The notes: a model not told the origin generated them from the letters alone. A stretch of 64,000 nucleotides of DNA from Burkholderiales bacterium (GCA_947487165.1 CANKWX010000007.1:1-64000), one strand, 5' to 3'. Shown: positions 42,213 to 51,211, numbered from the stretch's first letter. A program made the numbers and translations.

Positions 42213-43631
42213 TCAGTAAGGATTGGCCGGCGCGAAATTCTCGAACTTGGTGTACTGGCCAAGAAAGGTCAGTGTCACCGAGCCGATCGGACCGTTACGC
42301 TGCTTGCCGATGATGATCTCGGCCATGCCCTTGTTGGGCGAGTCGGGGTCATAGCGATCTTCGCGGTGGATGAAGAGGATGACATCGGCATCCTGCTCGA
42401 TGGCGCCCGACTCGCGCAGGTCGCTCATGATCGGCTTCTTGTCATTGCGCTTTTCGACTTCGCGCGACAGCTGCGACAGCGCAATCACCGGCACATTGAG
42501 CTCCTTGGCCAGTGCCTTGAGCGAGCGTGAGATCTCGGCCACTTCGGTGGCGCGATTTTCGCCGGACGACCCGGTGCCGCTCATCAGCTGCAGATAGTCG
42601 ACCATGATCAGACCGAGCTTGCCGTACTGACGAGCCAGACGGCGGGCACGGGCCCGCAGCTCGAGCGGATTGAGCGCCGGTGTCTCATCGATGAAGAGAT
42701 TGGCATCCTGCATTTTCTGGATGGCGCTGGTCAGGCGCGGCCAGTCGTCCTCGGTCAGGCGACCGGTGCGAAGCCGCTGCTGATCGATCCGACCGACCGA
42801 GCAGACCAGACGCATGGCGAGCTGGGTCGCGCCCATCTCCATCGAGAAGACCGCGACCGGCATGCCCTGGCTGATCGCCACATGCTCGGCCATATTGAGC
42901 GCAAAGGCGGTCTTGCCGACCGAAGGACGCGCCGCAATGATGATGAGGTCGCCTGGCTGCATGCCCGAGGTCATGCGATCGAGATCGGTAAAGCCGGTCG
43001 GCACGCCGGTGATGTCGTTGGGATTTTCGCGGTTATAGAGATCGTCGACCCGCTCGACCACCTGGGCGAGCACCGACTGCAGATCCTGAAAACCCACCCG
43101 ACCGCGCGAGCCGTCCTCGGAGATCTGAAACATCCGCGATTCGGCTTCGTCCAGGATCTGGCGGGTGTCGCGCCCCTGCGGATTGAGCGCGGTGGTAGCA
43201 ATCTCGTCGGAGACCGAGATCAGGCGGCGCAGGATCGCGCGATCACGCACGATCTCGGCATAGCGCCTGACATTGGCCGCTGAGGGCGTGCCACTGGCCA
43301 GCGCGTTGAGATAGGACAGACCGCCGGCCTCCTCAAGCTTGCCGGTGGATTTGAGTGCATCCTGAAGCGTGAGCACATCGGCCGGCTGATTACGCTCGAG
43401 CAGGCGCGCGAGATGCTGCCAGATGAGTCGATGGTCGTGGCGGTAGAAGTCGGGCTCGCGCACCACATCGCCGATTTTTTCCCAGGCGGTGTTATCGAGC
43501 AGCACCGCGCCGAGCACCGACTGTTCGGCCTCGACAGAATGCGGCGGTACACGCAGCGCGGCAACTTCGGCGTCGGTACTTTGGGCCGGGGACGGGGACG
43601 CAGAGGAACTGGAAATCGGCAAGCCTGACAT
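42213..43631 (-). CDS. dnaB: Replicative DNA helicase
   Basis: A 472-residue hexameric helicase. The N-terminal domain starts with VPPHSVEAEQSVLGAVLLDN, and the RecA-like ATPase has Walker A ARPSVGKTAFALNM and Walker B LIMVDYLQLMSG. The C-terminus has IIGKQRNGPIGSVTLTFLG. It unwinds DNA at the replication fork. It lies 83 bases after rplI in the standard rpsF-priB-rpsR-rplI-dnaB arrangement. Confidence 0.97.
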   Translation of the reverse strand: MSGLPISSSSASPSPAQSTDAEVAALRVPPHSVEAEQSVLGAVLLDNTAWEKIGDVVREPDFYRHDHRLIWQHLARLLERNQPADVLTLQDALKSTGKLEEAGGLSYLNALASGTPSAANVRRYAEIVRDRAILRRLISVSDEIATTALNPQGRDTRQILDEAESRMFQISEDGSRGRVGFQDLQSVLAQVVERVDDLYNRENPNDITGVPTGFTDLDRMTSGMQPGDLIIIAARPSVGKTAFALNMAEHVAISQGMPVAVFSMEMGATQLAMRLVCSVGRIDQQRLRTGRLTEDDWPRLTSAIQKMQDANLFIDETPALNPLELRARARRLARQYGKLGLIMVDYLQLMSGTGSSGENRATEVAEISRSLKALAKELNVPVIALSQLSREVEKRNDKKPIMSDLRESGAIEQDADVILFIHREDRYDPDSPNKGMAEIIIGKQRNGPIGSVTLTFLGQYTKFENFAPANPY

Positions 43632-43714
43632 GGGTCGATGGTACCTGCCGGTGAATGATCGAATGTCGCGCCCGCCCGAACACGCCGGGCGGGACCCTCA
43701 CACCATCGAGGCCG

Positions 43715-44167
43715 TCAGACCTCGGGGCTGACCGCAACCTTGATCGCCACCACCACGTCCGGATGCAGCGCGATGCTGACATCATGCTCGCCGAGGGTCT
43801 TGAGCGGACCAATCGGCAAACGCACCATGGCCTTCTCGACATCGGCAAAGCCGTGCTTGTTGAGGGCGGCGGCAATGTCCATATTGGTCACCGAGCCGAA
43901 CAGGCGTCCGTCGACACCCGCCTTCTGGCTGATCGGCAAGCTCATGCCTTCGAGCTTGGTACCCACTGCCTGCGCCTGCGCAAGCTTGTCGGCCTGAATT
44001 TTTTCGAGATCGGCGCGACGCGCCTCGAATTCCTTGATCGTTGCCTCGGTGGCGCGACGGGCCTTGCCTTTGGGGATCAGGAAGTTGCGGGCGTAACCAT
44101 CTTTGACCCGGACCACATCGCCCAGGGTGCCGAGGTTGACGACTTTTTCGAGCAGGATGATCTGCAT
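43715..44167 (-). CDS. rplI: 50S ribosomal protein L9
   Basis: A 150-residue bL9. The N-terminal signature [20 protein letters not shown] with [16 protein letters not shown] is complete, followed by the long connecting helix (residues about 41-74) and the C-terminal domain. It binds 23S rRNA. It is separated from rpsR by 14 bases. Confidence 0.98.
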   Translation of the reverse strand: MQIILLEKVVNLGTLGDVVRVKDGYARNFLIPKGKARRATEATIKEFEARRADLEKIQADKLAQAQAVGTKLEGMSLPISQKAGVDGRLFGSVTNMDIAAALNKHGFADVEKAMVRLPIGPLKTLGEHDVSIALHPDVVVAIKVAVSPEV

Positions 44168-44181
44168 GGTCGATCCTCAGG

Positions 44182-44457
44182 TCAGTGGTTGTCGGTGTAG
44201 GGCAGCAACGCAAGGAAGCGGGCGCGATTGATCGCAACCGACAGCTGGCGCTGGTAGCGGGCTTTGGTGCCGGTCAGACGAGCCGGCATGATCTTGCCGT
44301 TCTCGTTGATGAAGTCCTTGAGCACGTCGACATCTTTGTGGTCGATCCACTCGATCTTCTCGGCGGTGAAGCGGCAAAAGCGCTTGCGCTTGAAAAGCGC
44401 GCTTTGTGCGGGCCGCTTGGGCTTCTTGTCTTTGCTGCCTCGGCGCATGAATGCCAT
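44182..44457 (-). CDS. rpsR: 30S ribosomal protein S18
   Basis: A 91-residue bS18 with the motif [20 protein letters not shown] and the C-terminal [21 protein letters not shown]18 pairs with S6, encoded two genes upstream, on the 30S platform. It begins one base after the priB stop, so the two are closely linked. Confidence 0.98.
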   Translation of the reverse strand: MAFMRRGSKDKKPKRPAQSALFKRKRFCRFTAEKIEWIDHKDVDVLKDFINENGKIMPARLTGTKARYQRQLSVAINRARFLALLPYTDNH

Positions 44458-44458
44458 G

Positions 44459-44797
44459 TCAACAGTCCTTTTCAGTAGTGCCGGTCAACGTTTGTTGCTC
44501 GGCAAAGATGTTCAATTCAAATTCGGTCAGGTGCAGCACGAGTGCCTTGGTGTTGCGTCGTCGCGCGGCCAGAAAGCCATCGAGGCGAAGCGAGGAGCCA
44601 AGAGGCACGCGATCGAGCCTGAGAGCGATGCGGTCTGCCGCAAAAGCCGACATCTCGAACTCGACGCTCCGATCAACTCCGGCTTCTGCCTGGACCGATT
44701 GATGCGCCAGCTTGAGCGCAACGATCGGAACACCAGCGGGGGTATATCGGATGGCTTCGCGCTCGATCAGCGTCGCGATCAGACGTACCCGGTTCAA
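44459..44797 (-). CDS. priB: Primosomal replication protein N
   Basis: A 112-residue single OB-fold protein, PriB, which helps PriA restart replication. It begins [20 protein letters not shown] and shows the SSB-like pattern [13 protein letters not shown] and [11 protein letters not shown]. Its GTG/ATG start overlaps the rpsF stop by four bases. Sitting between rpsF and rpsR is the typical betaproteobacterial position. Confidence 0.93.
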   Translation of the reverse strand: MNRVRLIATLIEREAIRYTPAGVPIVALKLAHQSVQAEAGVDRSVEFEMSAFAADRIALRLDRVPLGSSLRLDGFLAARRRNTKALVLHLTEFELNIFAEQQTLTGTTEKDC

Positions 44798-45177
44798 GCG
44801 AAGTTGCCGACCTGCCCTTCAGGTGCGCCGACCACGGTCTTGCGTGACTCTTCCTTCTGGATCCGGCGCAGCATCGGCGACGCACCGGTTTCGGCCTTGG
44901 GCATCAGGACCACGAGATGGCGAAGCACCGCGTCGTTGAAGCGAAACGCATGGTCAAGTTCGCCGAGCACTTTTTGGTCGCATTCGATGTTCATGAGCGC
45001 GTAGTGGGCTTTGGCAACCTTCTGGATCGGATAGGCCAACTGCAGGCGACCCCAGTCTTCGATCCGGTGCATCTTGCCCTGCTGGCCTTCGATCAGGGTC
45101 TTGTACCGCTCGATCATGGCGGGCACCTGCTCGCTCTGATCGGGGTGGACGATGAATACCACTTCGTAATGACGCAT
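44794..45177 (-). CDS. rpsF: 30S ribosomal protein S6
   Basis: A 127-residue bS6 starting [20 protein letters not shown], with [20 protein letters not shown] and [15 protein letters not shown]. The C-terminal 25 residues form an extended tail. It is the first gene of the operon and is preceded by a 246-base leader holding a candidate promoter and a GC-rich inverted repeat. A good GGGGA ribosome binding site is present. Confidence 0.98.
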   Translation of the reverse strand: MRHYEVVFIVHPDQSEQVPAMIERYKTLIEGQQGKMHRIEDWGRLQLAYPIQKVAKAHYALMNIECDQKVLGELDHAFRFNDAVLRHLVVLMPKAETGASPMLRRIQKEESRKTVVGAPEGQVGNFA

Positions 45178-45286
45178 TGATTCCCCTTTGTGGAATTGGA
45201 TTGGCGCTGTCTCCTCTGAGTCGACCAGATTGGAATTCGCGGTTACCGACCAGAAAAACCGATCGCAAAACGCTTCTTGCCCATTC

Positions 45287-45301
45287 AGCCGGCCGCCGGC
45301 T
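45287..45301 (-). repeat. GC-rich inverted repeat in the rpsF leader
   Basis: AGCCGGC (45287-45293) and GCCGGCT (45295-45301) form a 7-bp inverted repeat. In RNA this could fold as a 6-bp stem with a 3-nt loop inside the rpsF 5' leader. It may be part of a regulatory leader. No match to the known S6:S18 leader motif could be shown by eye. Confidence 0.4.
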
Positions 45302-45363
45302 CGTGTCGGGGTGATATCGCCAGTGTGATGACGAGATCGGGTCCGTGCGGCGAGGAACCGCTA

Positions 45364-45393
45364 AGGATAACCGGAAAATGCGGCGATTGTCCA
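45364..45393 (-). promoter_or_regulatory. Candidate sigma-70 promoter of the rpsF operon
   Basis: On the minus strand, TGGACA (45388-45393) and TATCCT (45364-45369) are separated by 18 bases. This lies about 187 bases upstream of the rpsF ATG. The -35 box matches at five of six positions and the -10 at four. The long resulting leader would leave room for autogenous control. Confidence 0.4.
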
Positions 45394-45423
45394 GCGACAA
45401 CGCAGCGTGCATCGTCTGCCGGG

Positions 45424-46152
45424 TCAGCCGGGCGCGCGTGGTCCGGCAGGCCTGAAGGGATCGGGGTCACCGTCGTAGAGCCGGCGCATCACCTCGGTTT
45501 CGCGCGAGCAGATCAGTGAGAGAAAAGCATCAGCCCCGCGCATCGCCGCGAAGGTACGAAAGCCGCTTTCCAGAAACGCCTGCATCGCACCGAGCCCTGC
45601 CAGTTTTGCCGGGCGGCTCATCGCCCCGAGCAGCGTCCCGATCATCGGATGGCGCATCAGCGAATCGAGCGTTCTGCCGATATGGTCAACCAGCTCGATC
45701 TGTCGCTCGCGGTCGGTTCGCGACCCGGCACGCACATAGGCAAATGCAAACATCCCGGTGTCGATCGGACGGCCGCGGTGAGCGGTATCAGCCTCGATGA
45801 CCCGGCAAACTGCCAGATCGAGGCGCTCCGACAGGGCATCGAGCTCGATCGCGTCGGCAATCGTGGCGAGTGCTGATCGCGGCAAAAAGCGCACCAGAGT
45901 CGGGATCACCCTGGCCAGTTCGGCATCGCGCTGCGAAAAATCCTTGGCGCCATAGAGTTCGTCCAGGAAAAACCGCGTCGCCTTGGCATAACGGGGCTGC
46001 GCGAGCAAGTCGGCATGGGTGGCTGCCAGACGCTGCGCCTGCCAAAGCCGCAACTCGTCGCGCCGCTCACGCAGGCCCGCATCAGCGCCCTCCAGCGCTC
46101 GCAGGCCAGCCACCTCGGTCGCAGCAGATCGCAGTCGAACAGCATCGTCCAT
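45424..46152 (-). CDS. FFLEELY motif protein
   Basis: A 242-residue soluble, helical protein with the sequence RFFLDELYGAKDFSQRDAEL at about residues 60-79, the hallmark of the uncharacterised FFLEELY motif family. No enzymatic motif or signal peptide is seen. ATG 46152 is the first plausible start; the frame stays open upstream but is antisense to the neighbouring hydrolase. It is divergent from that hydrolase, with 61 bases between starts. Function unknown. Confidence 0.82.
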   Translation of the reverse strand: MDDAVRLRSAATEVAGLRALEGADAGLRERRDELRLWQAQRLAATHADLLAQPRYAKATRFFLDELYGAKDFSQRDAELARVIPTLVRFLPRSALATIADAIELDALSERLDLAVCRVIEADTAHRGRPIDTGMFAFAYVRAGSRTDRERQIELVDHIGRTLDSLMRHPMIGTLLGAMSRPAKLAGLGAMQAFLESGFRTFAAMRGADAFLSLICSRETEVMRRLYDGDPDPFRPAGPRAPG

Positions 46153-46213
46153 GGTGTCGCTCGCAAGTCGCCTAGAATCGACCGATGATGGCCGTATCGT
46201 CCAGGACTCTCCC

Positions 46214-47149
46214 ATGATCGCTCGAATCCAGCTGTCGATGCTGATCGGACAGATGCTTCTGGCACTGCTGGTGGCGGCCTGGCTCTCGATGTCCGGTCGA
46301 CTCCCCGTCCCGCTGGCGGCGCTGGCCGGCGCCACGGTGGCGCTGTCGATCAATGTCTTCGTGCTCGGACTCGATTTTGTGCTGGCCTGGGCGGTTCGGG
46401 CGCAGCGCCCGCATGCCGGTCTGCTGAAAGGAACGTGGCTCTGGTTGCGAGCCTGGGTGCTCGAGACCATCGCATCGCTGCGTACCTTCAGCATTGCCCA
46501 GCCGCTGCTTCATCGACGCCCGCTCGCTTCGGCCGACGACCGATCTGCACCAGCGAAGTTGCCGGTTCTGCTGATACACGGCTTTTTCTGCAACCAGGCA
46601 TTGTGGCTGCCGCTGGCCAGACGCCTGGCCGCCGCCGGCCATGCGACCGCGGCAGTCAACCTCGAGCCGCTGCATTCGTCGATCGACGATTATTTGCCGC
46701 AGGTCGACAAAGCACTTGCCGACCTGCGCCAGCGAACAGGCGCTGCGCAGGTGGCCCTGGTCTGCCACAGCATGGGCGGGCTGGTGGCGCGCGCCTACCT
46801 TCGTCGGCACGGTGATGCCGGCATTGCGTCGGTGGTGACGATGGGCACGCCGCATCGGGGAACGGTGCATGCCCGATTCGGGCGCGGCACGAATGTCGGT
46901 CAGATGCGGCGCAACAGCCGGTGGCTTCAGCAGCTGGCTGCCGATGAGCCGCCCGAGCGGCTCCAGCGCTTTTCGGTCATCCGGACCTGGCAGGACAATA
47001 TCGTGGCGCCCCAGGGCGACCAGACCCTGCCGGGTGCCACGACCATCGACTTCGAAGGCATGGGCCATGTCGGCCTGGTCTACGACCGCGCGGTGGGCGA
47101 CGCGGTGATCGCAGCCCTGGCCAGGGGCGCTGCGATCACCTCGCACTAA
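46214..47149 (+). CDS. Membrane-anchored alpha/beta hydrolase, lipase-like
   Basis: A 311-residue protein with two hydrophobic N-terminal segments (about residues 8-25 and 32-58). The lipase-like domain that follows has PVLLIHGFFCNQALW (oxyanion region), VCHSMGGLVARAYL (nucleophile Ser), TMGTPHRGT, and a final His in FEGMGHVGLVYD. These fit the triacylglycerol lipase/esterase family. It is probably attached to the inner membrane with the catalytic side still undecided. Its stop codon lies within a 13-bp tandem repeat. Confidence 0.86.
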   Translation: MIARIQLSMLIGQMLLALLVAAWLSMSGRLPVPLAALAGATVALSINVFVLGLDFVLAWAVRAQRPHAGLLKGTWLWLRAWVLETIASLRTFSIAQPLLHRRPLASADDRSAPAKLPVLLIHGFFCNQALWLPLARRLAAAGHATAAVNLEPLHSSIDDYLPQVDKALADLRQRTGAAQVALVCHSMGGLVARAYLRRHGDAGIASVVTMGTPHRGTVHARFGRGTNVGQMRRNSRWLQQLAADEPPERLQRFSVIRTWQDNIVAPQGDQTLPGATTIDFEGMGHVGLVYDRAVGDAVIAALARGAAITSH

Positions 47150-47202
47150 CTGCGCGCACTAAGTCAACGCACTAAGTCGACGCACTAAGTCGACGCACTA
47201 AC
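47143..47202. repeat. 13-bp tandem repeat carrying stop codons in all frames of both strands
   Basis: The heptamer GCACTAA occurs five times at an exact 13-base spacing (47143, 47156, 47169, 47182, 47195), with linker GTCGAC or close variants. Each unit contains TAA on the plus strand and TAG on the minus strand. Because 13 is not a multiple of three, the units give stops in every frame. The first unit contains the stop of the hydrolase gene and the last contains the stop of the convergent ATPase gene. Confidence 0.93.
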
Positions 47203-49543
47203 GCAAAAATCCGACCGGCTTGCTGAACTTCACATCGGGTTTGGCCCGATGCTCGCGTTCGAGCTGATCGAGAAACTCATCCGGCGAGGGCATCTCGCCC
47301 AGCAGCAGCGACTGGCGCTTGACCACCGCAAAGTCGCCGGGCGCAAGCAGCTCGAGCCGACCGAGTCGCTGCGCCAGCGCTGCCTCCACCTGCAGGGCCG
47401 CCTCACTGTCGAGGTCGGCGACATCGGTCAACGACGTATCGGGCACCCAACCAAGCGCTTCGGTGGCAAACATGCGCAGGCGCTGCGGCGCGGTCAGGGG
47501 CAGGAAACGCAGCTTGAAGGAAAAGCGCCGCAGCGCGGCCTCATCGATGCGATCGAAAAGATTCGTCGTGCAGATGAAGATGCCATCGAAGCGCTCCATG
47601 CCCTGCAGCATTTCGTTGACTTCGCTCACCTCGTAATTGCGCACCGCGGTCTGCCGGTTCTGCAGGAAGGAGTCGGCCTCATCGAGCAGCAGCACGGCCT
47701 GCTCACGCTGCGCCTCCTTGAACATGCGCGCCATCTGCTGCTCGGTCTCGCCGACATACTTGCTCATCAGGTCGGAGGCGCGCTTGATCATCAGCGGACG
47801 ACCGATGCTTCGGGCGATCTCCTCTCCGAGCGCGGTCTTGCCGGTGCCGGGCAAGCCATAAAAGCACAGGGTCGCCCGCGGCCTCTCACGCAGCGCGGCA
47901 ATGACTTTTTCGATCGGATGGCGTGTCTCGACATTGAGCAGGCTCAGGTCGTAACGGGTGGGCGAGATGCGGATGTCGGACTCGCCGTCCTGCTGACCGA
48001 GCGCCTTGTCGGCGCGCTCGAGCTGACGCTCAATCAGGGCCTCGACCGAGTCCTCGACCGAATCGCGAGTCAGACGGGCAAAGCGTGCCGCTGACTGGAT
48101 CTGTGCCGGGGTGACCTGCTTGCGCGCTGCCACTTTCGCAACGAACTCATCAGACACGCCGAGCTCCGACAGATGCTTGCGGGCAATGTTCTCGCGCACC
48201 CGCTGAGGCGGATTGGCCAGCTCCAGGTGAAACTGGAAACGCCTGCGATAGGCCGGATCGATCTGGTTGATCGAATTGGAGACCCAGACCGCGGGCACCG
48301 GGTTCTGCTCGAGCGTCTGATTGACCCAGGCCTTGCCATTGACCGCCGAGCCGCGCGCTTCTTCAGAGCCAAAGACATTGAGCACCGGCTCGCTGATCGG
48401 CGGAAAAACATCCTCGACCTCATCAAAGAGCAGCGCTGCGTTCTGGCGGCCGCGCAAAAAAGCCTGCGACACCTGCAGCGAACGGTAGCGCTCCTTGCCC
48501 GACAGGCTGTTGCCGTCCCGATCGAGGCAGTCGACCTCATACAGCTCGCAGCCGGCGAGTTGCGCAATCAGCTTGGCGAACTCGGTCTTGCCGGTGCCGG
48601 GCGGCCCATAGAGCAATACGTTGACGCCTTTCTCGCGGCCGCGAACCGCCGCCTGCAGCAACGCAATCAGATAGCGGGCATCGTCGCCGACATGCGGAAA
48701 ATCATCCATCGCCAGCGCCGTCGGCCCGGCCGGGCGGGTGAAAGCGGCCATCATCGCCGTCTCGCTCGGATAGTCGGCCGTGAGCACTGCCAGCAGTTTT
48801 TCGGAGACCCGCATCAGATCACCGAGATCGGTGATCGAATGTTCGGCGATCGAGGTTTCGACCAGCCCGAGCGATTCGAGCCGGGCGCCGCCACGCAAGG
48901 CGAGCGCGGTCTCGGCCGCGTTCAAGCCCAGAATCTGGGCCAGCATGCTGTAGGCCTCCTGGGCGCTGGTCGCCTTGCAGTCGACCAGAACCGGACGCAG
49001 GTCGCGCTGGTACTTGCACAGCGACGCATGCAACAGGATGGCGCGCTCGCACTCGCCCAGGCCCAGCACCTTGCTTAGCATGTCGATATTGGTGGCCAGA
49101 CGGATCGGCTGCTTGGCCAGCCGACGGTCGTACTCGCCGGCACTGAGCTGAAAGACACCCAGCAGATCCTTGCCGTGAATCTTGACGAATTCATCGATGT
49201 AGTAATGGATGGAGCTGTCGTCATAGAGCCCGTTCCAGTTGCCGTATCGCGCCATGAACTCTTCCGGCGAGAGGTCGGCGGCCCCGGCCCAGGCCGGCGC
49301 TTCATGGCAGCGACGCGCCACATAGGTCTGCAGCTTGACGAAGGTGGCGCGCGGCCAGACCAGCCAGCGACCGGTGAGCGTCACGATGTTGTTGATGTCG
49401 CGACGCAGATTGAATCGCGGCCCCAGGCTGAGTACAGCACGAAGGGCGAATCGCGCGCACATCAGATCTAGCGGGCTGGCATGCGCAAGCCCTGGTGAGT
49501 GGAGGACAGGCTCGTCATCGAAAGGAAGCATCACGGTGGTCAT
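47198..49543 (-). CDS. Tandem AAA-domain ATPase of unknown function
   Basis: A 781-residue protein with a 280-residue helical N-terminal region and two AAA domains. The first has Walker A YGPPGTGKT at 312-320 and Walker B LLFDEVED near 371. The second has YGLPGTGKT at 562-570, Walker B VLLLDEAD near 617 and the pore-like segment MSKYVGETEQQM. The second domain resembles classical AAA unfoldases; the first is more divergent. No protease, signal peptide or nucleic-acid domain is visible. ATG 49543 is chosen, with GGAG upstream. Divergent from a GntR gene. Confidence 0.88.
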   Translation of the reverse strand: MTTVMLPFDDEPVLHSPGLAHASPLDLMCARFALRAVLSLGPRFNLRRDINNIVTLTGRWLVWPRATFVKLQTYVARRCHEAPAWAGAADLSPEEFMARYGNWNGLYDDSSIHYYIDEFVKIHGKDLLGVFQLSAGEYDRRLAKQPIRLATNIDMLSKVLGLGECERAILLHASLCKYQRDLRPVLVDCKATSAQEAYSMLAQILGLNAAETALALRGGARLESLGLVETSIAEHSITDLGDLMRVSEKLLAVLTADYPSETAMMAAFTRPAGPTALAMDDFPHVGDDARYLIALLQAAVRGREKGVNVLLYGPPGTGKTEFAKLIAQLAGCELYEVDCLDRDGNSLSGKERYRSLQVSQAFLRGRQNAALLFDEVEDVFPPISEPVLNVFGSEEARGSAVNGKAWVNQTLEQNPVPAVWVSNSINQIDPAYRRRFQFHLELANPPQRVRENIARKHLSELGVSDEFVAKVAARKQVTPAQIQSAARFARLTRDSVEDSVEALIERQLERADKALGQQDGESDIRISPTRYDLSLLNVETRHPIEKVIAALRERPRATLCFYGLPGTGKTALGEEIARSIGRPLMIKRASDLMSKYVGETEQQMARMFKEAQREQAVLLLDEADSFLQNRQTAVRNYEVSEVNEMLQGMERFDGIFICTTNLFDRIDEAALRRFSFKLRFLPLTAPQRLRMFATEALGWVPDTSLTDVADLDSEAALQVEAALAQRLGRLELLAPGDFAVVKRQSLLLGEMPSPDEFLDQLEREHRAKPDVKFSKPVGFLR

Positions 49544-49612
49544 GGTCGCGCTCCGGGTCGGGCCAAAACTCATGCTAACGCGGGAATTGACCGCGCGGTC
49601 GACTCCGATTAG

Positions 49613-49630
49613 TGTGTTCTGTATACACAA
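49613..49630. promoter_or_regulatory. Candidate operator for the GntR/FCD regulator
   Basis: The site holds a perfect palindrome TGTATACA (49620-49627) flanked by a wider TGTGT...ACACA repeat. It lies 30 bases before the GntR start and 76 bases from the divergent ATPase start. FCD-type GntR proteins commonly bind sites of the form TTGTATACAA, so autoregulation is likely. The match is by pattern only. Confidence 0.55.
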
Positions 49631-49657
49631 AACCAATCAGATTTCAGGAGATCCGTC

Positions 49658-50386
49658 TTGCCGCTTGCAGCGCCGAACCCCTCCCGGCTCATGGTGCTGC
49701 ACGCCACGCCCGATCTGGTCGAGCGCGCCTATGAAGCGCTGCTCGATGCGATCGTCTGCGGCGAACTGGCGCCGGGCGAGCGTCATACCCAGGAGTCGCT
49801 GGCCGACCGTCTGGGCGTCTCACGCCAGCCGATCCTGCAGGCCCTGCTTCTGCTCAAACGCGAAGGGCTGATCAAGGATGAACCCGGACGACGCGGCGTC
49901 GAGGTCCAGGCGCTCACACCCGCCTTCGTGCAGCATCTGTATCTGGTGAGAGGGGCACTCGCCGCGCGCTCGGCGGCTTACCGGCCGCGCCCCGAACTGC
50001 GCGAAGCCGGAATGGCGCTGATTCGCGCAGGCAGAGCCAGTGCCCGCGAAGGGGCCACGCTTGCCATGATCGATGCCGACCTGAGCTTTCATCGCTTCAT
50101 TTATGAGGCCGCGCATAATCCGCTGCTGATCGACACCGCCCGTATCCATTGGCTGCATACCCGCAGGGCCATGGGCATCTACCTCGGCCAGCCGGCGTCG
50201 GTTCGCACAGTCTGGGCGGAGCATCAGGCGATTCTGAACGCCGTGGTCAGAGGCGACGCCCGCATGGCCGAGCGGCTCGCACGCGAGCATTGCGAGGCAT
50301 CGGCCCACATCATCCTGCGACATCTTTTCGACAAAGCGCCGTCGCCATCGACGGCGACCCAACACACTCAACGGAGACGACCATGA
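49658..50386 (+). CDS. GntR family transcriptional regulator, FCD/FadR subfamily
   Basis: A 242-residue regulator. The winged-helix domain (about residues 18-85) has LLDAIVCGELAPGERHTQES and RLGVSRQPILQALLLLKREG. The helical FCD ligand domain (about 95-225) has DADLSFHRFIYEAAHNPLL and a conserved His in EHQAILNAVVRGD, typical metal-site positions. TTG 49658 is chosen because AGGAG sits seven bases upstream; ATG 49691 has none. It overlaps the dioxygenase gene by four bases and probably controls it. Confidence 0.92.
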   Translation: MPLAAPNPSRLMVLHATPDLVERAYEALLDAIVCGELAPGERHTQESLADRLGVSRQPILQALLLLKREGLIKDEPGRRGVEVQALTPAFVQHLYLVRGALAARSAAYRPRPELREAGMALIRAGRASAREGATLAMIDADLSFHRFIYEAAHNPLLIDTARIHWLHTRRAMGIYLGQPASVRTVWAEHQAILNAVVRGDARMAERLAREHCEASAHIILRHLFDKAPSPSTATQHTQRRRP

Positions 50387-51198
50387 AACTGACCCCTGCC
50401 CAACTCGAGTCCTTTGACCGGGACGGCTATCTGTTCTTTGATTCGCTTTTCAGCCGCGAAGAAATGGCGGTGTTGCTTGCCGAAGTGCCGGCGCTCTATC
50501 GCCAGCAGCGCCAGGAAGTGATTCGCGAAAAAGGATCGGACGCCGTTCGCACGGTCTTTGCCGCCCATCTGATGAACCAGGCCTTCGCCAAGCTCGGACG
50601 CCATCCCCGCATGATCGATCCGGTCACGCAGATCTTCGGCGAGCCGGTCTACATGCACCAGTTCAAGGTCAACGGCAAGCAGGCTTTCGATGGCGACGTC
50701 TGGCAGTGGCACCAGGACTACGGCACCTGGAAAGCCGATGACGACATGCCTGATGCCCGCGCCATGAATGTTGCGGTCTTTCTCGATGAGGTCAACGAGT
50801 TCAATGGTCCGCTGCTCTTCATTCCGGGCTCGCACAAGCAGGGCGCCATCTCTGCCAGCCACGATCTGTCGACCACCAGCTATCCGCTCTGGACGATCGA
50901 CAACAAAACCATCACGCAGCTGGTCGATCGCGGCGGCATCGTCGCGCCCAAGGGCCCTGCCGGCTCGATGATGATCTTCCATTCATGCCTTGTACATGGC
51001 TCACCCTCGAACATGTCGCCCTGGAACCGGACCATCGTCTACCTCAGCCTGTGCGCGGTCTCCAACCACATCCGCAAGTTTTCACGGCCCGACTGGATTG
51101 CGCATCGCGACTTCACCCCGATCGAATCGCTGGCCGACGATTGCCTGACCAACGCCTCGATCCGCGTCGACTCGCTGCCGCTTGCGCAGCCCGCCTGA
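50383..51198 (+). CDS. EctD-like phytanoyl-CoA dioxygenase family protein
   Basis: A 271-residue Fe(II)/2-oxoglutarate dioxygenase. Metal ligands are His110 and Asp112 (WQWHQDYGTW) and His205 (LVHGSPSN). Arg216 is well placed to bind 2-oxoglutarate. The segment NGPLLFIPGSHKQG resembles ectoine hydroxylase EctD, but no ectoine biosynthesis genes are nearby, so the substrate is open. Translation is coupled to the GntR gene (ATGA overlap). It is followed by a dehydrogenase-SAF gene. Confidence 0.88.
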   Translation: MKLTPAQLESFDRDGYLFFDSLFSREEMAVLLAEVPALYRQQRQEVIREKGSDAVRTVFAAHLMNQAFAKLGRHPRMIDPVTQIFGEPVYMHQFKVNGKQAFDGDVWQWHQDYGTWKADDDMPDARAMNVAVFLDEVNEFNGPLLFIPGSHKQGAISASHDLSTTSYPLWTIDNKTITQLVDRGGIVAPKGPAGSMMIFHSCLVHGSPSNMSPWNRTIVYLSLCAVSNHIRKFSRPDWIAHRDFTPIESLADDCLTNASIRVDSLPLAQPA

Positions 51199-51211
51199 AA
51201 GGCCGAGCAAC

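Noticed and set aside
47143-47202. CRISPR-like array
   Set aside because: The unit is only 13 bases with no unique spacers and no cas genes nearby; it is a simple tandem repeat.
50383-51198. Calling the dioxygenase ectD (ectoine hydroxylase)
   Set aside because: The motif similarity is clear, but no ectABC genes are in the window and this superfamily has many substrates, so the symbol was not used.
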